The notes under the pieces are model-generated. The model had not been told where the DNA came from. It searched no databases and worked only from the letters and a program-made list of their open reading frames with translations. Shown here piece by piece: positions 42,101 to 55,431 of a DNA stretch of 64,000 bases (position 1 is the first letter of the stretch; every line of letters starts with the position of its first letter). The stretch comes from Ectocarpus siliculosus (Eukaryota > Sar > Phaeophyceae > Ectocarpales > Ectocarpaceae): NCBI GenBank assembly GCA_000310025.1, contig FN649729.1, positions 4,471,216 to 4,535,215 of the forward strand, written 5' to 3'. The position numbers were made by a program, and so were the translations under genes.

Positions 42101-45100
42101 GCAGAGAGTTGCGGTATTATCGGGTGGTCCGATGTCGCGGTTCTAATGATTCCTATCGGGTCACGCCACTGTGTTTTGAGTGTTTCTTTCCGACAGCTCT
42201 GTATCGACATTCCTCTACCCTCGTGAACTCTTCTTTCTTGGCCCTATTTTCCCTTCGGCTACCCGGCCATACACACCATCCAGGCGTTGCGGGCGACTCT
42301 GTGTCTAGCGGAGAGGGAGACCCCCAGCCGACGAACGAACAAATTCCATCTCAGCGAGAGCTTGAGGCAAAGATCCAATGCGCCAGCACCCTCCTTGCAT
42401 GGTCTACCCACAGAGATAACGCGCAGAGGCTTGCCAAGGTGTGGAAATTGACATTATTTTCACATGTAGCTCATCCAACATACATGACCGGGTATAGCCT
42501 CCGCGTTCAGAGGGTGTGTGGTTGTTAATTTTACCAGCTGTCAGCAATGGGGGCTTCCCGACGACGTCAGCGGTTTTCGTTCGTCGAAGTTCTTTCTGTA
42601 TACGGGCATTACTCCGAACCTGTCCGTGTGCGGTCCTTCTGTTGTCCTGAATTACAGGAAGGTGCGGTCGAAGCTGTCTTGAGATTGTGCAAGACGGACC
42701 ACCTCATACTGCGGGGCTACTGCAGCGCCATCCTCAAGCAGTTTGCTGCAACGCCAATCTTGAGAGAGAAACTCGTCGCTCGAGGAGGGGTGAGCGAACA
42801 TTACACCGCCCGCCGTGTGCAAGACCGATATGAAACAACAAGGTTAATCATTACATGAGGATGCTACATTGAGCTTCCGGCACGGAAGTATGCCGTATAC
42901 CAAACGGTCTCGCTGCGAACCTATGGCAAGACTTGAAAATACTTGGTGTCGGCGCTTGCGTAGGTTACCATCTGAAAACACGCGTTGAAACAAGGTAGCA
43001 GCACACCTTTCACGAGGAAACTACTCCAATGCCTTTCATCATCCTGTTCCTCTCCACCCTCCTGACCTGATCCCACCCGGTCGTGCGACCCCCTTCCGTG
43101 TCGATATACGAGAATCAGGTCCCTGTGATCGCAGACATGGCGTCTCAGTGCCGAAAAGAAGTAGTCCAGAGCAACTGCATGGTGGCACTGGTCAACATTA
43201 CTTGCATCAATGGCCAGGAGGTAGGAGACGTCAAAACTTGACTGGATACAATGTCATACGTCCTCAAGCAAATCTGCAGCGATCTCGCCACGAGGCAACC
43301 TACACCTACAAAGAGTGCTTTGAAGATGTAGCACCTGAAGTGTTCGTGCGTGCAGTAATGGAAGCGTCTTGTCATGGATCACGACCAGAGATTGCATGGC
43401 AGGACGTACACATCAGGGTGGGGGATGTGCTGCGCGTCGTCGGTCTCGAGTGGCGAACTTAGCTAGATCCCAAAACACCCGACACTCACAACTTGAACTC
43501 GTTAACCCTGTTCGCTCCGGACGTGTGCACGGTCAGGCCAAAATGGTCGAAGACGGTTTGGTGCTGTCGATGGTGATGATCATGAGCGAACAGGAAGACT
43601 TTGGTCGGCTATGTGCCACGGTGAGAGAGCGAAAAGCATGATAGGTGCAGGTCCGGGCACAAACATGACGGAGGTAATTGTCGCTGGTATACTGCAGTAC
43701 ATACCCAGCCATATCAACGCGTGCAAGGAACAGTTGTCAACCACTCTTTCAAAAAGTGCGTGGCAAACGAGGTGTGCACGCTCAGTGCTACGCACTCTCC
43801 TGTCAAGCGGAAAACACTAGAGAGTCCGCTACAGATTGATCAACGCCTATCATCCGCTGTCGGTCCCGACATGGCACAAGTGCGTACTCTGACCGCGGTA
43901 CATCTGCACGCACAGGGCCTTTTCAACCTGACCTGTGTGTCCGAACCGTACAACCATATTGAGCGCGTGCTCAAGGCCCTAGTCGGGATATCGAGCTCTT
44001 CATCGTTAGAGGTAAGTCATAAGCTTGCACCGGGGCGGTGGCATGCTTTTGCACCCGTTTGAGGTAGAGCCTTTTGTTATTGGCGAGGTCGTTCCAAAGC
44101 CACCAGGCGGTCAGTGGTTCGATCGACATCATGTTAAGATCCAGGCGTGTAGAACATTACACAGCAAGACTTGAGCGTAGCCTAAGAGGTGACTTCTGGA
44201 AGCATTAAATCCAGGGGCAGCAGCTCGTGCATTCATATTTTTGTTAAGGCCACCGCACTCCGCTCTTCGGAGTCATATTCCTTGCGCTGATGGCGGAGTG
44301 ACGGCCTGCTCCTTGTCCTTTGTGTTTCGTCAAACCAACTTTCAGGTGAAGCAATCCTGCGCTAGCGCGTTCTGCAACCTAGCTGACCTCCCTTCAATGC
44401 ATGCTCGGTTGATCGAGGAGGGAGCCGTTTCTACGGTGAGGCACACGTTTCATCCAAAATTACCGTACGGGGGTTGGACGGTTTTAGAATACTAGGTCAT
44501 TGCTTCTTCGTTTCACAGTGTTTCTACCCTACCTAGCGTTTCAGGCGTGATAGTTATATGTGCTCTACAACTATTGGCTGTTCCCAGGACACTCGAATGT
44601 AACACTGTTGTCACCGTTGTGATTCGACCTAGGAAACGGATCGGGTCTGTTTTGGATAATGATGCGGTCTTAGCCAATTTCGCCTCTTGTTTCCGTTCGC
44701 ACCATTGGATCTCGCACTGTACGTCTCAGATCGGGAGCATCGCTCGAGGAGCATCGACGAAAACCCGTCGCATCTGCGCTATCGCGTTGCACTCCCTCGC
44801 AGCCAGCAAACAGGTGGGTGTAGAGAGCTGGCCACGGCGCGTCTGGTGCAGCACTGGCCACATTTGCCGCAGCAAACATCTTTGGTGCTTGACAACACAG
44901 ACCTGCACAAAGCATCACACACCGAAAAATGAAGCACACACACAAGCGAGGGATGGAAACACCAATTAACCATTCTGTTCACGCGGGCACGTGATACTGG
45001 GGAGGTAATCTGCCGCATACTCGGAGATTCGTGCCCTACCGTATACGTCAGGCGAATTATTGTGCAACAATCGTTTTTTTACTTGCCCCAAAGGCCCTTC

Positions 45101-48100
45101 AAGGTGTTCATGCTCGCATACATTTTTAGCGATTCTACGCTCAAGTCCCCCTCCCCTTCCGCCCGGCGACACGATCGTGATTCTGCTCTACCCTTCTTCC
45201 TTGTCTCGCTCTTCGTCTGATTGGTCACGTTGGGCGTCAGGAGCGAACAAATTTGGTGTCGAAGGGAAGCGTCCCTGTGCTGTACGGGCTGAGCAGCGAC
45301 GAGGACCTGACGACGCTTCACTACGTCGCCTGCACGCTGGTCAGACTGGGGATGGAGGAGCAGGGTCATGCGCGCATGATCCAAGAGGGTGCCGCCAGGT
45401 AGAGAGCACACGATATGTGGTATAGGGAGCATGGTAAAAGCCGAAAGAACGGATCAGATTCCACTGCTGCATTTCTCGTGCATGCAATTCGCCTCCCAGT
45501 GTGATTTCTAGAACACAACTCGTCTAGAACACACCGTTTGGTACTTACTTCCAGCCAAGCGTTTCAACCGCTTCCACTACGCCTTTCATCCCCCCTCGTC
45601 TAACTTACTGCCTCGACTTTGCACTTCTATCGCCTCGGATACGCCTACCCCCGGTATCTTTTTTCACCCACCGTGGCCGTTCCCCTCTTATTTCCTGTCC
45701 GTGCCGGACCTTTCCTCCTCCAGCGCCCTCTGCAACATCGGCATGTCCTGCGCGGCCATGCCAATGACGAGCCTGCCGTGTGCTCTTACTCTTGACACGC
45801 TCAGCAAAAACGCCGAGTACAAGGTAAGACCGTGTCCGTGGACATGCGCTGGTATCTTCTTCTCTTGTCTTCGATATGAACGACTCATCGAAACCTTGTT
45901 TCGATGAGTGTGATTCATGCAGCCAGATGATGCCTTCTGTGCAGTGGTCAACTATAGCAGTACGCGTGGTGAACGGAAGCTGAACCAAAGTAGCTTGTGT
46001 TCATGGGATTGCCAGTACACACCGCTGGTTTTCAGTACTTCCCGGTATCGTATTTAGATGCGGGAGCACGCAGACGAGGTTTTTCTGCCGCGCCGTGGGG
46101 TCGAGTAAGTTCGCCCATGTGTTCTTTTTCGAGCCCGTCACCTGCAAGAAGTGATTGCCCATCTCCACATGTTTCGGACGATAACCTGCACAGGTAACTA
46201 TCGCAGAGGAGGGGTGCATCCCCGCCATCGTAACCCTCCTACGTTCGAGCGAGGACGTGCCGACACAATACCACGCACTCATGACGTTGTGCAGGTAAGC
46301 ATGCGCTGCGCTCGTTTTGTAATGATCAGACTGAACCAAAGTTTGAAGGCAGTTCGGTTTCATGTGCGAGGTTAAGAGTGACCGAGTTGGCGCGAGGGTA
46401 GGTATGGGGTTGGTGGGTCCCTCGAGCTTGCGTTTTCGTTTCCTTTTCGCCATTAGTATTATACTACCGTCGTTTTGAGGTACCTGCCTACCGTGCGGTC
46501 TTTGGTTCTCTTCTGAGGAGTTATGGTACAACCCCGGGTCACGCACGGTAGTCCCTCTGCAGTGCGTTCCTTCGATTTTTGCGTTAGAAGAACATTTGCA
46601 ATCGTCTTGGTCAAAACCATTATCGAAGCTTAATACATCGTTCAACCTTTTTCTCAAGCACCAATGTTTCGTCGGGATTTTAACCCACGACATTGACCAT
46701 CCAACGGTTTCGAGAATACGTTAATCAGACCACAGGTAAGACCGAGACTTGAATTTTGGTCACCTCTCTTGCCTCTCTCCCTTTCATACCGTCCCGAATA
46801 TCCGCGCGTGCGATAGCATCGTCATGAGGGAAGAAAACCACGCTCCCATCCTGCAACAGGGGGCTCTTGCCTCCATCCTTGCCCTCACGGCACACACCAA
46901 CCACAGCGTGAGGGAGGCGTGTGCCCTTGTGCTTTTCAACTTCAGCTGTGGATCAGCTGTTCAGGTACATCATGTCATGCGAAACATTAGGATTGACGAC
47001 ATGAGTCTTTTGCAAGGGTTCGTCCATCCCGCTTAGATTTTGCTTTTGGTTACATGCCAGAAGCTGGGGTTGTGCTTCCCCAGATCTCGCAAACGACGCT
47101 TATTTTGGTGGACTGCGACATTGGACGGGAAGATTATTCAAGAGTAAAGAGGCAACAAACACTTGGAAACCGATCAACGAACGCTTGTTTGCTCAAGTCT
47201 GAATATCCCACGACAAGGCGCCAACAACGGCGTACTGTCTCCCCTCGCCCTCCCTGCTGACCCCCGAAAAACCAGGAACGTATCGTGCAGGCTGGCGCAG
47301 TACCCGCCATCATAGCGTTGTCGGCAGGAGAAGGGGTCGAAGTCGCGTTGCAACGGCGGTGTGCGGCCGCCCTCTGTAACCTCGCTTGCACCCCTGCCAA
47401 CATCGCCAGAATGGTGGAGGTCAGTGCCTGTCGGTAACGTTGTAAGCAACAGGCAGCGTCAAACGATAGTACCTACCTGTTTTGGTCTTGTGTCTCACAC
47501 GCCCATTGGTTCCTGCGCATGCACCCTTCACCAGGAAGGGGTGATACCAAGCATCATCCACCTTCTCAAGACCGGGGATATCCAGTGCGTCAAGGTGGGA
47601 AAGTAGCAAGGTGCTCTGCCGTCAATAGTCACATTGGTAGGGTTTCAGGTATGCACGAACTATAGACCATGTAGACTTCACGACAAACGCCGATTCAAAA
47701 ACGGGAGCCAATCTTCATACCTTTGAACCGCACTCATCCTGCCTTGTCCATGTCCATCCATTTTGCCTGAATTCCCGGCTCGTGGCAGTACTGCTGTGCG
47801 GCGTTGTGCCTGGTAGCGCAGGACGTGCGCAACTGCGTACTGATCATCAATGAGGGAGCTATTCCGCACATGCTGGCCGGGGCTAAGGACGGAGACATGG
47901 TGACCAAACAATCTTGCTGCGCAGTGCTCTCCACCTTGTCGAGTAAGGTGAGACCGTCGCTCGAGTAAGGTGAGACCGTCGCTGCGTGATTTTGTGCGCG
48001 TACTTATGCATATGTCCACTGGAGTTCTCCAGACAACAACCGAGAGATTTCGGTAGTAAACCAGACGCACGCGTGTTGTGATTTCGAAAGACAAATTTGA

Positions 48101-51100
48101 TTTCATTTTTCTCTGGAATTCGGTAAAGTCAAGGACGTTCGGTAGTCCAGGAAATCATCGTAGGGCCGATGTGAGCCTCATTCATCTACGCGTAAAATGT
48201 ACTTCGATCTGAGCGTGGGGTTGCATCCTGAAGCGCCACCCAAAGAATACGATAGCGACCACCCTAATCACATTTCGTCTTCCAACTTTCTTTTGGTGTG
48301 ACCAACGAACGACCGGCAGGAAGAATGCCGAGAGCAGCTTTGCAATTGTGGTGCACTGCCAGCATTGATCCAGCTAGCTTCCATGGACGACGAGGCCACC
48401 AAGCTGAGATGCGTCGTCGCCTTTGCCAACCTCAGCTGCGAATACACCATCCGGGGGCAGATGGTGAGAGAGAAGAAAATACTAAACAATTTGATAATGA
48501 CAGTCACTCGCGTTCGCTGGCTTCCGTTAAGAGCAGTCATCGTATTGTTAGGGGGCACCAACCGGTGTGTTGGTCTCTATTCGAGTTGTGTTCTTTCGTT
48601 GACCTGGTTTCCGTGGAGGGGGGAGCATTCCTGACTGACCACGATCACGCTCGACAATTACACCTACAACAGTGGTTCATGGCCGTCACACTCGTGGCTG
48701 TCGGTATGTGTGGCACCAGCTTCGTAACTGTTGAAACGTTGTTTCGGCTCGGTCTTGATGTTGGCGTTTCAAACCCGTCGTAGGTCGAAGGCGGCGTGGT
48801 TCGAGTCTTGTCCGAGCTGAGCACAAGTTACAAGGAGAAGACTCAGCTCTACTGTGCAAGAGCACTATGCAACCTTGCGTGTCACCATGGCAGCGAGAAG
48901 TCGCTCGTCGAGGGAGGAGGAGTGGCGGCACTCATGATGATAGCGCTGGTGAGACAAGTCGTACTGTCGCATCTGCCAAAACACATTGGTATTACAAAAT
49001 TGAAACGTCATCTGTTCAAAGTTTGGTTCAATCGATGAAGTTTGATTCAATCAATCGACAAAGAGGCCAAATGCGGTTAGCCAAAGAGGTGTGCCCCCGT
49101 AGACCCCTGTACAGGTCACGAGGTGATCGACCTATACTACGTTTCGAAATGACACACCCGCCTCGCACCCGCTACCCAACCCAGGTCCGGAGCGTGAGCC
49201 TCGAGACGAAGCAGATATGTGCCAAGGCCTTGCTCAATCTCGTCGCCGAGGACACCCTGCCAGCTCTCATAGAGGTGATGTCACGAAATAAACGCCATAC
49301 TAGTTACAGCTGCACGCTTTACCCTTGCTGGCCGTCAAATCCAGTTGAGTGTCGCGAACTCGCCGTGTTTCGCCAACGTAACGCTGGTGGTGTGGTGAAG
49401 TGCCGACAACGCTGGAGCGTGCGTGCCCAAATGACGAGTCCAAATACCTCCATGCACACGATGCCGTCGGTTTCGCATGGGCAGGAGGGAATAGTTCCGG
49501 CGACCACTAACCTTAGCAAGTTGGACGACGAGGACAGCATGCGAGCGTGCGCCACGGTGTTCGCTCTCCTATCAGCAGACCCGAGAGGGAGGGCCAAGTT
49601 CGTCCAGCGCAAGTCAGCCCTGGTGTCTCTCTTCGGCCTCCTGCGCTCTACTGACCAGGGGACTCAAGTCATCTGCGGAAAGGTGAACGATGTCGTGTAC
49701 GATGTAGCGACTTTCTCCGGCAAAGAGAGAGTGGGCGCTAGGTTTCAGAACCACGAACTGCTTCATTTGTTGAATGAGCAGGGACGAGCCTGAGCAAAGA
49801 AACATTCTCCTTGCACGTACTTGTGAATTCCTGTAGAAGATGAACATCCGAGACGACCGGTGTCGACTGAGTATATGAACAACAAGCCCACTAACCGCTC
49901 TAACGCTATTCCTTCCTCGTCCAGGCTGTTTGCAATCTTGTGAGCTGTCCGGACTCCCAACTATCGGCAGTCGGGGCGGGTGCAGTACCTTGTCTGAGAC
50001 AACTGGCCAAGCTTGGCGTATCTGAGATCGAAGTGAGAGCCATTAGCAGAACAAGGTTGTGTTTCTCTTGTCAACTTCGTAGTACATGTAACGATTTATT
50101 GTCCTTGATCTTTAAACAACACACAGCTTTGAGATCGGTGGACGTAATCATTCTCTCGTGTGTTGAGCGGGCTTATTCAGCAGATCACACGAAAGCGACT
50201 CACCGCACATTCGTTGCCATCCCTCCGAGGGGTACAAACGGTCGGAAAAAAACTGTGTCGCCATCCTTGTTCATGCGCCGCAAGGTCGAAGTTGCGGTTT
50301 TTGTGGTTCACTCCGAACTTCCGAACTAATCCTTCCTTTCACCTCGCTCTCGCGCTGCACGATTACCTAGGCATCCATCGCAATGGCCTTCCTGCTCATG
50401 TCCGGCAACAGCAAGTGTCGGATGGAGGTCACTAGCACTGCCCTGCCTACCGTGGTCTACCTGTCACGCTCGCCGAATTTCGAAGCTCGATGCACGTGCG
50501 CACGGACACTGGGGGTGTTGGCGTGGCATGACGACTCGAGGAGGGCGCTGACTGGAGTAGGGGTGGCCCGAGCATTGGTAGGAATCATCGAAGACTACTC
50601 AGAGGTGAACGAACGTGAAGTCCGGTGCAACCACGAGTTCCTGGCACCGGGAGTACCTCCGATGGTGGTGTATCAGTGTTTATCGTGTCACTCTTTGCCT
50701 TTGTTGGTAGATATCGAAAGTCAACGCTGTGCTCAGCGCCGCCACGCACCCCAGTGCAAGATAGCCATTTCCCAACAGCTAGTAGCTGCAGAGGTCATTG
50801 ACACCTTTCGGTTATCTTTGCAAGAAGCGCGCGTGGACCTCTTCCTCAATAGTGTTAAGAGTCCTCCGTGAAGCAAACTGAAGCAGGCCTTCCCATCATG
50901 AACACACGCAGGGGGACGAGTGCCAAAAAGACCAGCTAGAAATGTGCACGAGAGCTCTGTACTACCTTGCCACCGACCAAAGATCTGCAGGTGAGACTAT
51001 GGAAACCAAGGCAGTACCGCGTTACGATCAAGCAGCAAGCACGATACTAAAACCTTCTCTGTACACCTTTCGACGCCGAAGTGCGTTAGACTGCGTCTAA

Positions 51101-54100
51101 AATGCCAGGTGATCAGCCCGCCTTTAATCCCAACCTACTCAGTTATCAACGCTCAGGTATGATGGGAATGCACAGAGCATATGAATGTCCTGAATCGTCG
51201 TCATACTCCTCTCACCCGCTCACTTCTCCGGCAACACTGGTGTTGCGTCAAAATGCGACCTTTGCAACAGGATGCATGGTGGAAGCAGGAACGATACGAG
51301 CTTTGTCCAAGGTGATGGAGGTCGGCGCAACGGAATCGGTTTTGCCCCTTGTAGCGGCAGCTCTGCGGTGCCTTACTCAAGTGCCAACTCGGGTGGAGAC
51401 ACCCGCGAAGGACAAAGACAAAGAAAAGCACAAGGATGGGACCAGGATGGGTGCCAGTGGTGACGGGGACGACGCAGAAGGTGGGTAACAATGCGGCTAA
51501 CGGTGGCACGCAACGGTGCGCCTTGCCTGTGTATAGATGACCAGCAAATCATCAAAGGGTCAATAGCCCGACGGGTAGAATCGAAACTAGTCAAACTACC
51601 AATGTACTTTTTGTTAAGTCTCTCGTCCACTTTGCCGTTGTTTTGCATCATGCACTCGGGAAACAACGCAGAGCGGATAGCAACAATCGAAGAGGATGCT
51701 CCCAGAATAGCTCAACTGGTGGCCTCACAGGGCGCCGGTGCCCTCGTTCGGCGATTGGTGGAGGCCTCCGGCTCGGCGGAGGCGCCCGCTGATTCACGCG
51801 AGGCGACACTCTATGATTGCGCTGTCGTTGTGTTCAACTTGGCCGAATCAGCGGCTTCGTGCGCCGAGCTGCAGAGGGACTTGGTTGGGGAAGGCGGTGT
51901 ATTGCCTGCTCTTGCAACTCTCGCTGAGGTTAAGTGAGTGCTAGGGTAGGAACGCGAAGACCATTCCAGCATAGGAACTTGTCTTGAGATAGAATCCCGA
52001 GGTATCGGTGGCGTTTCGCGAGTTGGGTACGTGGGCGGATGACACCCTATCTGGCGGTTGACATTCAACCACCGAGGGGGTCGAATCGCGCTTGTTGTCG
52101 ACTTCCAGCTGAGTCGACTACCTTGAGGAATCAGGGGCCGGCAAGGACCTAACAATGCTTACGCCTACTTCTGTCTCAAAATAATTGCACCTAGACCCGC
52201 CCGAGACCTGGTGATGGCGACTATGGCCCTCCTCAGCAACGATCCGAGCAATCGTGAGGAGGTCATTGCACAAGGGTGAGTGAGAAATGAACACTGTTTG
52301 AAAAAGGTTGAGGGAACGGCGGCATAATCACCAACGCAGTCGTTGCCCAACGCGCAGAAGCGAGATCCGACTGGCGGGAACAAGTATGATCCAGTTACAT
52401 TGAACGGGCAGTAGCTCGCATCACCGTCGTCTCAAGCATGGATGTAAAACCCTTCTTATGGACTAGCGGGTGGAACAACCACTGACGCAAATATTGCGCA
52501 CGCTTACACCTGGTACCCTTCTATTTTGGTCCCCTCTAACTTGTGAACATCAGGGGCGCGGAGCTGACACATATGATGGCGGGAGGACTAGATGGCTGGG
52601 CCAGTCAGAGACCAGAGGTTATCACGAACGCCGTTTGTGCGTTGTTCCTCATGTCGCGAGCCCCTCCATTGGCCCGAGAACGTCTGAAAGAAGGGGGCAA
52701 GGTCACCCAATTTTTGGCGAACCTGAGCAAACGTGGAAACGAACTGCAGAAGAAGGTGGCCAATTTACCGTGTAAAATTACCACGTGTACGGTTTGAGTG
52801 ACAATGTTTGTGCTGCAAGCCTTTCCTTTCGTGCAAGGTCAGCGGCTATTCGGGTGCAGTTGGGACATGTTTTCCTTCTATAAGCACAAATAGCATTTTC
52901 TGTTTTGATTATCGGGGATCTCGAAAAAACTCCAAACGATCCATTTCCGAAGAAATTGGCATGCAACCAATGGGTTCTTCTCGGAACTTAATGAGACAGA
53001 CTTTAAATTTGTATTCTGACCAGATTGAAAACAAGAAATAATAAACCTAAATGGCGAGGTGTATCACCCGAGACCAATCGTCGCCAATGCTGTCATGCTC
53101 TAGGTGGCGAGCGACGCCCTTGGGAACCTCACTCGAGATGTGGGGATGGGTATCGAAGAGGGTACGGTAGCTGCCCTCATTTCCCGCTCGCTTGAAGGCC
53201 CTGGAGACATGGACACGGATGATGATGTCATGAGGAGCGCGTACGTCGCCCCAGGCATCTCTACCCCGTGCATCGGGGGTCACGGTCCCGGAGGGGGCTC
53301 ATCTGTCGAGAATACATCTTACGAGGTATCTATGAACCGCCTGATGCGCTCACCTTCGTTTTCATGAGACCCGCCGTGGTGATGCTGGTATGGTGTGCCC
53401 AGGAGCCAAAGAGTAGTGTCCCGTCGACAAGCCTGTCGAAGCCACTCTACCCCGGTAACCTCAAGAACACGACAATGATACTCGCAAAGGGTCCCGCGGG
53501 TGAAGGAGTACCACTACGCGTTTTTCACTCGTTTTACCTGCTTCGTTTAAGTGCGTTATCCGTGCGGTACCTTCGTTTCTAATACCGTGAGCGTTGTTAT
53601 TGTTGGCACCCTCAACATATCTAACACCTGTAAGGTCCAGACGGTGACCTTCGTCAAGAGAACCAGCGGTGGTGGTGGGGATCTGCCTCCTCCTCCCGAA
53701 CCACCAGCTATTGAAGGACAAGGTCTCTCCGTGCCAGCGCCCCCACATGATCTCAAGGTAACACTGTGTGCTCACGTCGTGTTGGTGGTCGCCGTTGTTA
53801 TATCTTGTCATGTGCATGATCTCTGACTCGAGAGTCAAGTTTGACGCGTGTGTTTTCCTTACCTTAATCGTGTTTTGGCAGAAAACCATTATCCGTTTAC
53901 CGTGTCTCGGTCGGAGTATCCTATGGACAGGAACTACAGAATCGGGTGCCTCTTTGCCGTGCTACATGTGTATCACTCAACAAGATCCGAACCGTTTCGT
54001 GCCGTGTTGTTTGAAGGATGGGTATGGGGATGAAGAAGACGGAGACGACCCCAAGGCAATGCAGTTCGCCAAGATGGACGTGCCAGAGGAATACATGGCC

Positions 54101-55431
54101 ACCAACGACGAGGAGCTAGTGCTGAAGATGGAACAGGTGCGCCTGATGCGGTCTTGCGTGGACGCGCAATAACCTAAATACCTGAATAGATAGGCAAAAG
54201 CTTGTGTCGAGCCTCAACCAAAGTTAAACCTCGTGATACAATCGTTTGTGTGTCACGAGACCCCAATACATTAGATTCTTTGATTCTGTCTCTCTCATCT
54301 CTCCCCCTCCAGCATACGTATACGATGACTTCGTTGAACAAGACACCGAAACATATTCGTAGGCTACAGGGTTTCAGGCAAACAAAGAAAACACTATTAT
54401 AGTAAACGGTCGGATGTCGAGCGAAGGACAGGTGACATTGAACCTATGACCCCGCGTGCGTGACCCTTCTCCGGGCGTGGAGATGCTTGACAGATTTGTG
54501 TCGTCAGTGGTTCGTGCCCTGACCATACGCGTGACACGAGACCAATCTCCCCCACAGACTCCCATCCCGTTTGCTCCTCGCTTTGACAACGCCAACGCCC
54601 ATTTATCAGCGAAAGGGTGGCGGGCGAAACGCCAACAAAGAACAGGAAGGAGGGGCGGCAAGGAGGGTGGGAGAAGGGCTAGAGGCTGGGAAATCTGGAG
54701 GCACGGCATCAACAGGAGACGAAGATCGAACTGGGGGTATTCGATTTGATACGGAACCTAGACGGAAATTATCTACCACAAAACGCGGGGCTTTGAAGAA
54801 GAGCATGGTAAGTACTCACCTTTTACGTATCAACCGATTCGGGTATGGTTTGTCTCCGAGAGTAGTCAACTTCACCCATGTCTTGAAATGCTGCCGTAGA
54901 GCGCTGCTTTCGCATTTCCTTTTGCCTAAAGTCTAGATGGCTCGACCACAGATGAAATGCCTGGTATACGATAGACAGTAGTACACTACGTAGTCTAATT
55001 ACTGCTCCGTGCGCTCTGTGTCGGCTCCGCCGAACACGCCTGAACATCGCATCCCTGCTGATACCCCTCCTTCCTTATCGTCCGGAATGTTCCGCCACCC
55101 AAAATCACGCTACGTGAAACGCCCGCGCGCATGGCTGGAATAATTGCTGTGTACTCTTGCAAAGCAGAGCACGTCTGCACTCACGAACAACCAACGTCGT
55201 CGGAGCTCCCGACAAGTCGTGGGAAGGAAGCCTTCGACAGCAGCAGGAAAGTCTAGAAGCAGAGACAATAGCGGGACGCGGGTTTTGCAGCGATCCTGGA
55301 CGAGGCACGACGCCATTGGGGTAGACGACGACGGCGGTGGGGATGGTGGTCAACTACGAAGCTCAGCCTCACCTCACCAAGGGGGTCTTGCAATAGATCA
55401 GCAGGCAGCTGCTCTAGGTCTCTACGCGTGA
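39184..55431 (+). CDS. Giant armadillo-repeat protein, ~37 exons (5' end not found)
   Basis: Exons: 39184-39321, 39850-40068, 40400-40495, 40816-40995 (or 41028), 41385-41524, 41877-42013, 42284-42438, 42658-42789, 43119-43220, 43537-43620, 43835-44011, 44346-44435, 44730-44813, 45241-45398, 45724-45823, 46194-46294, 46817-46964, 47276-47419, 47535-47594, 47789-47947, 48320-48463, 48784-48948, 49185-49274, 49485-49682, 49925-50032, 50371-50604, 50912-50990, 51271-51480, 51672-51933, 52195-52275, 52554-52755, 53104-53325, 53403-53507, 53641-53757, 53882-54136, 54610-54807, 55168-55431; at least about 1,860 residues. Phases agree throughout. After a charged N-terminus (DEEEEEDGD, then a Lys-rich stretch) come some 20 armadillo units, for example GAVPAIIALSAGEG, RRCAAALCNLAC, GALPALIQLASMDDEATKLR and YCARALCNLACHHGSEKSL. 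The C-terminus is basic and low-complexity. Armadillo solenoids bind partner proteins; the partner is unknown. Boundaries near 40995, 53507 and 53641 are uncertain, and an upstream start exon must exist. Confidence 0.85.

Noticed and set aside
46001-46693. Minus-strand open frame of 230 codons
   Set aside because: It overlaps an armadillo exon on the other strand and intron sequence; no recognisable protein features.
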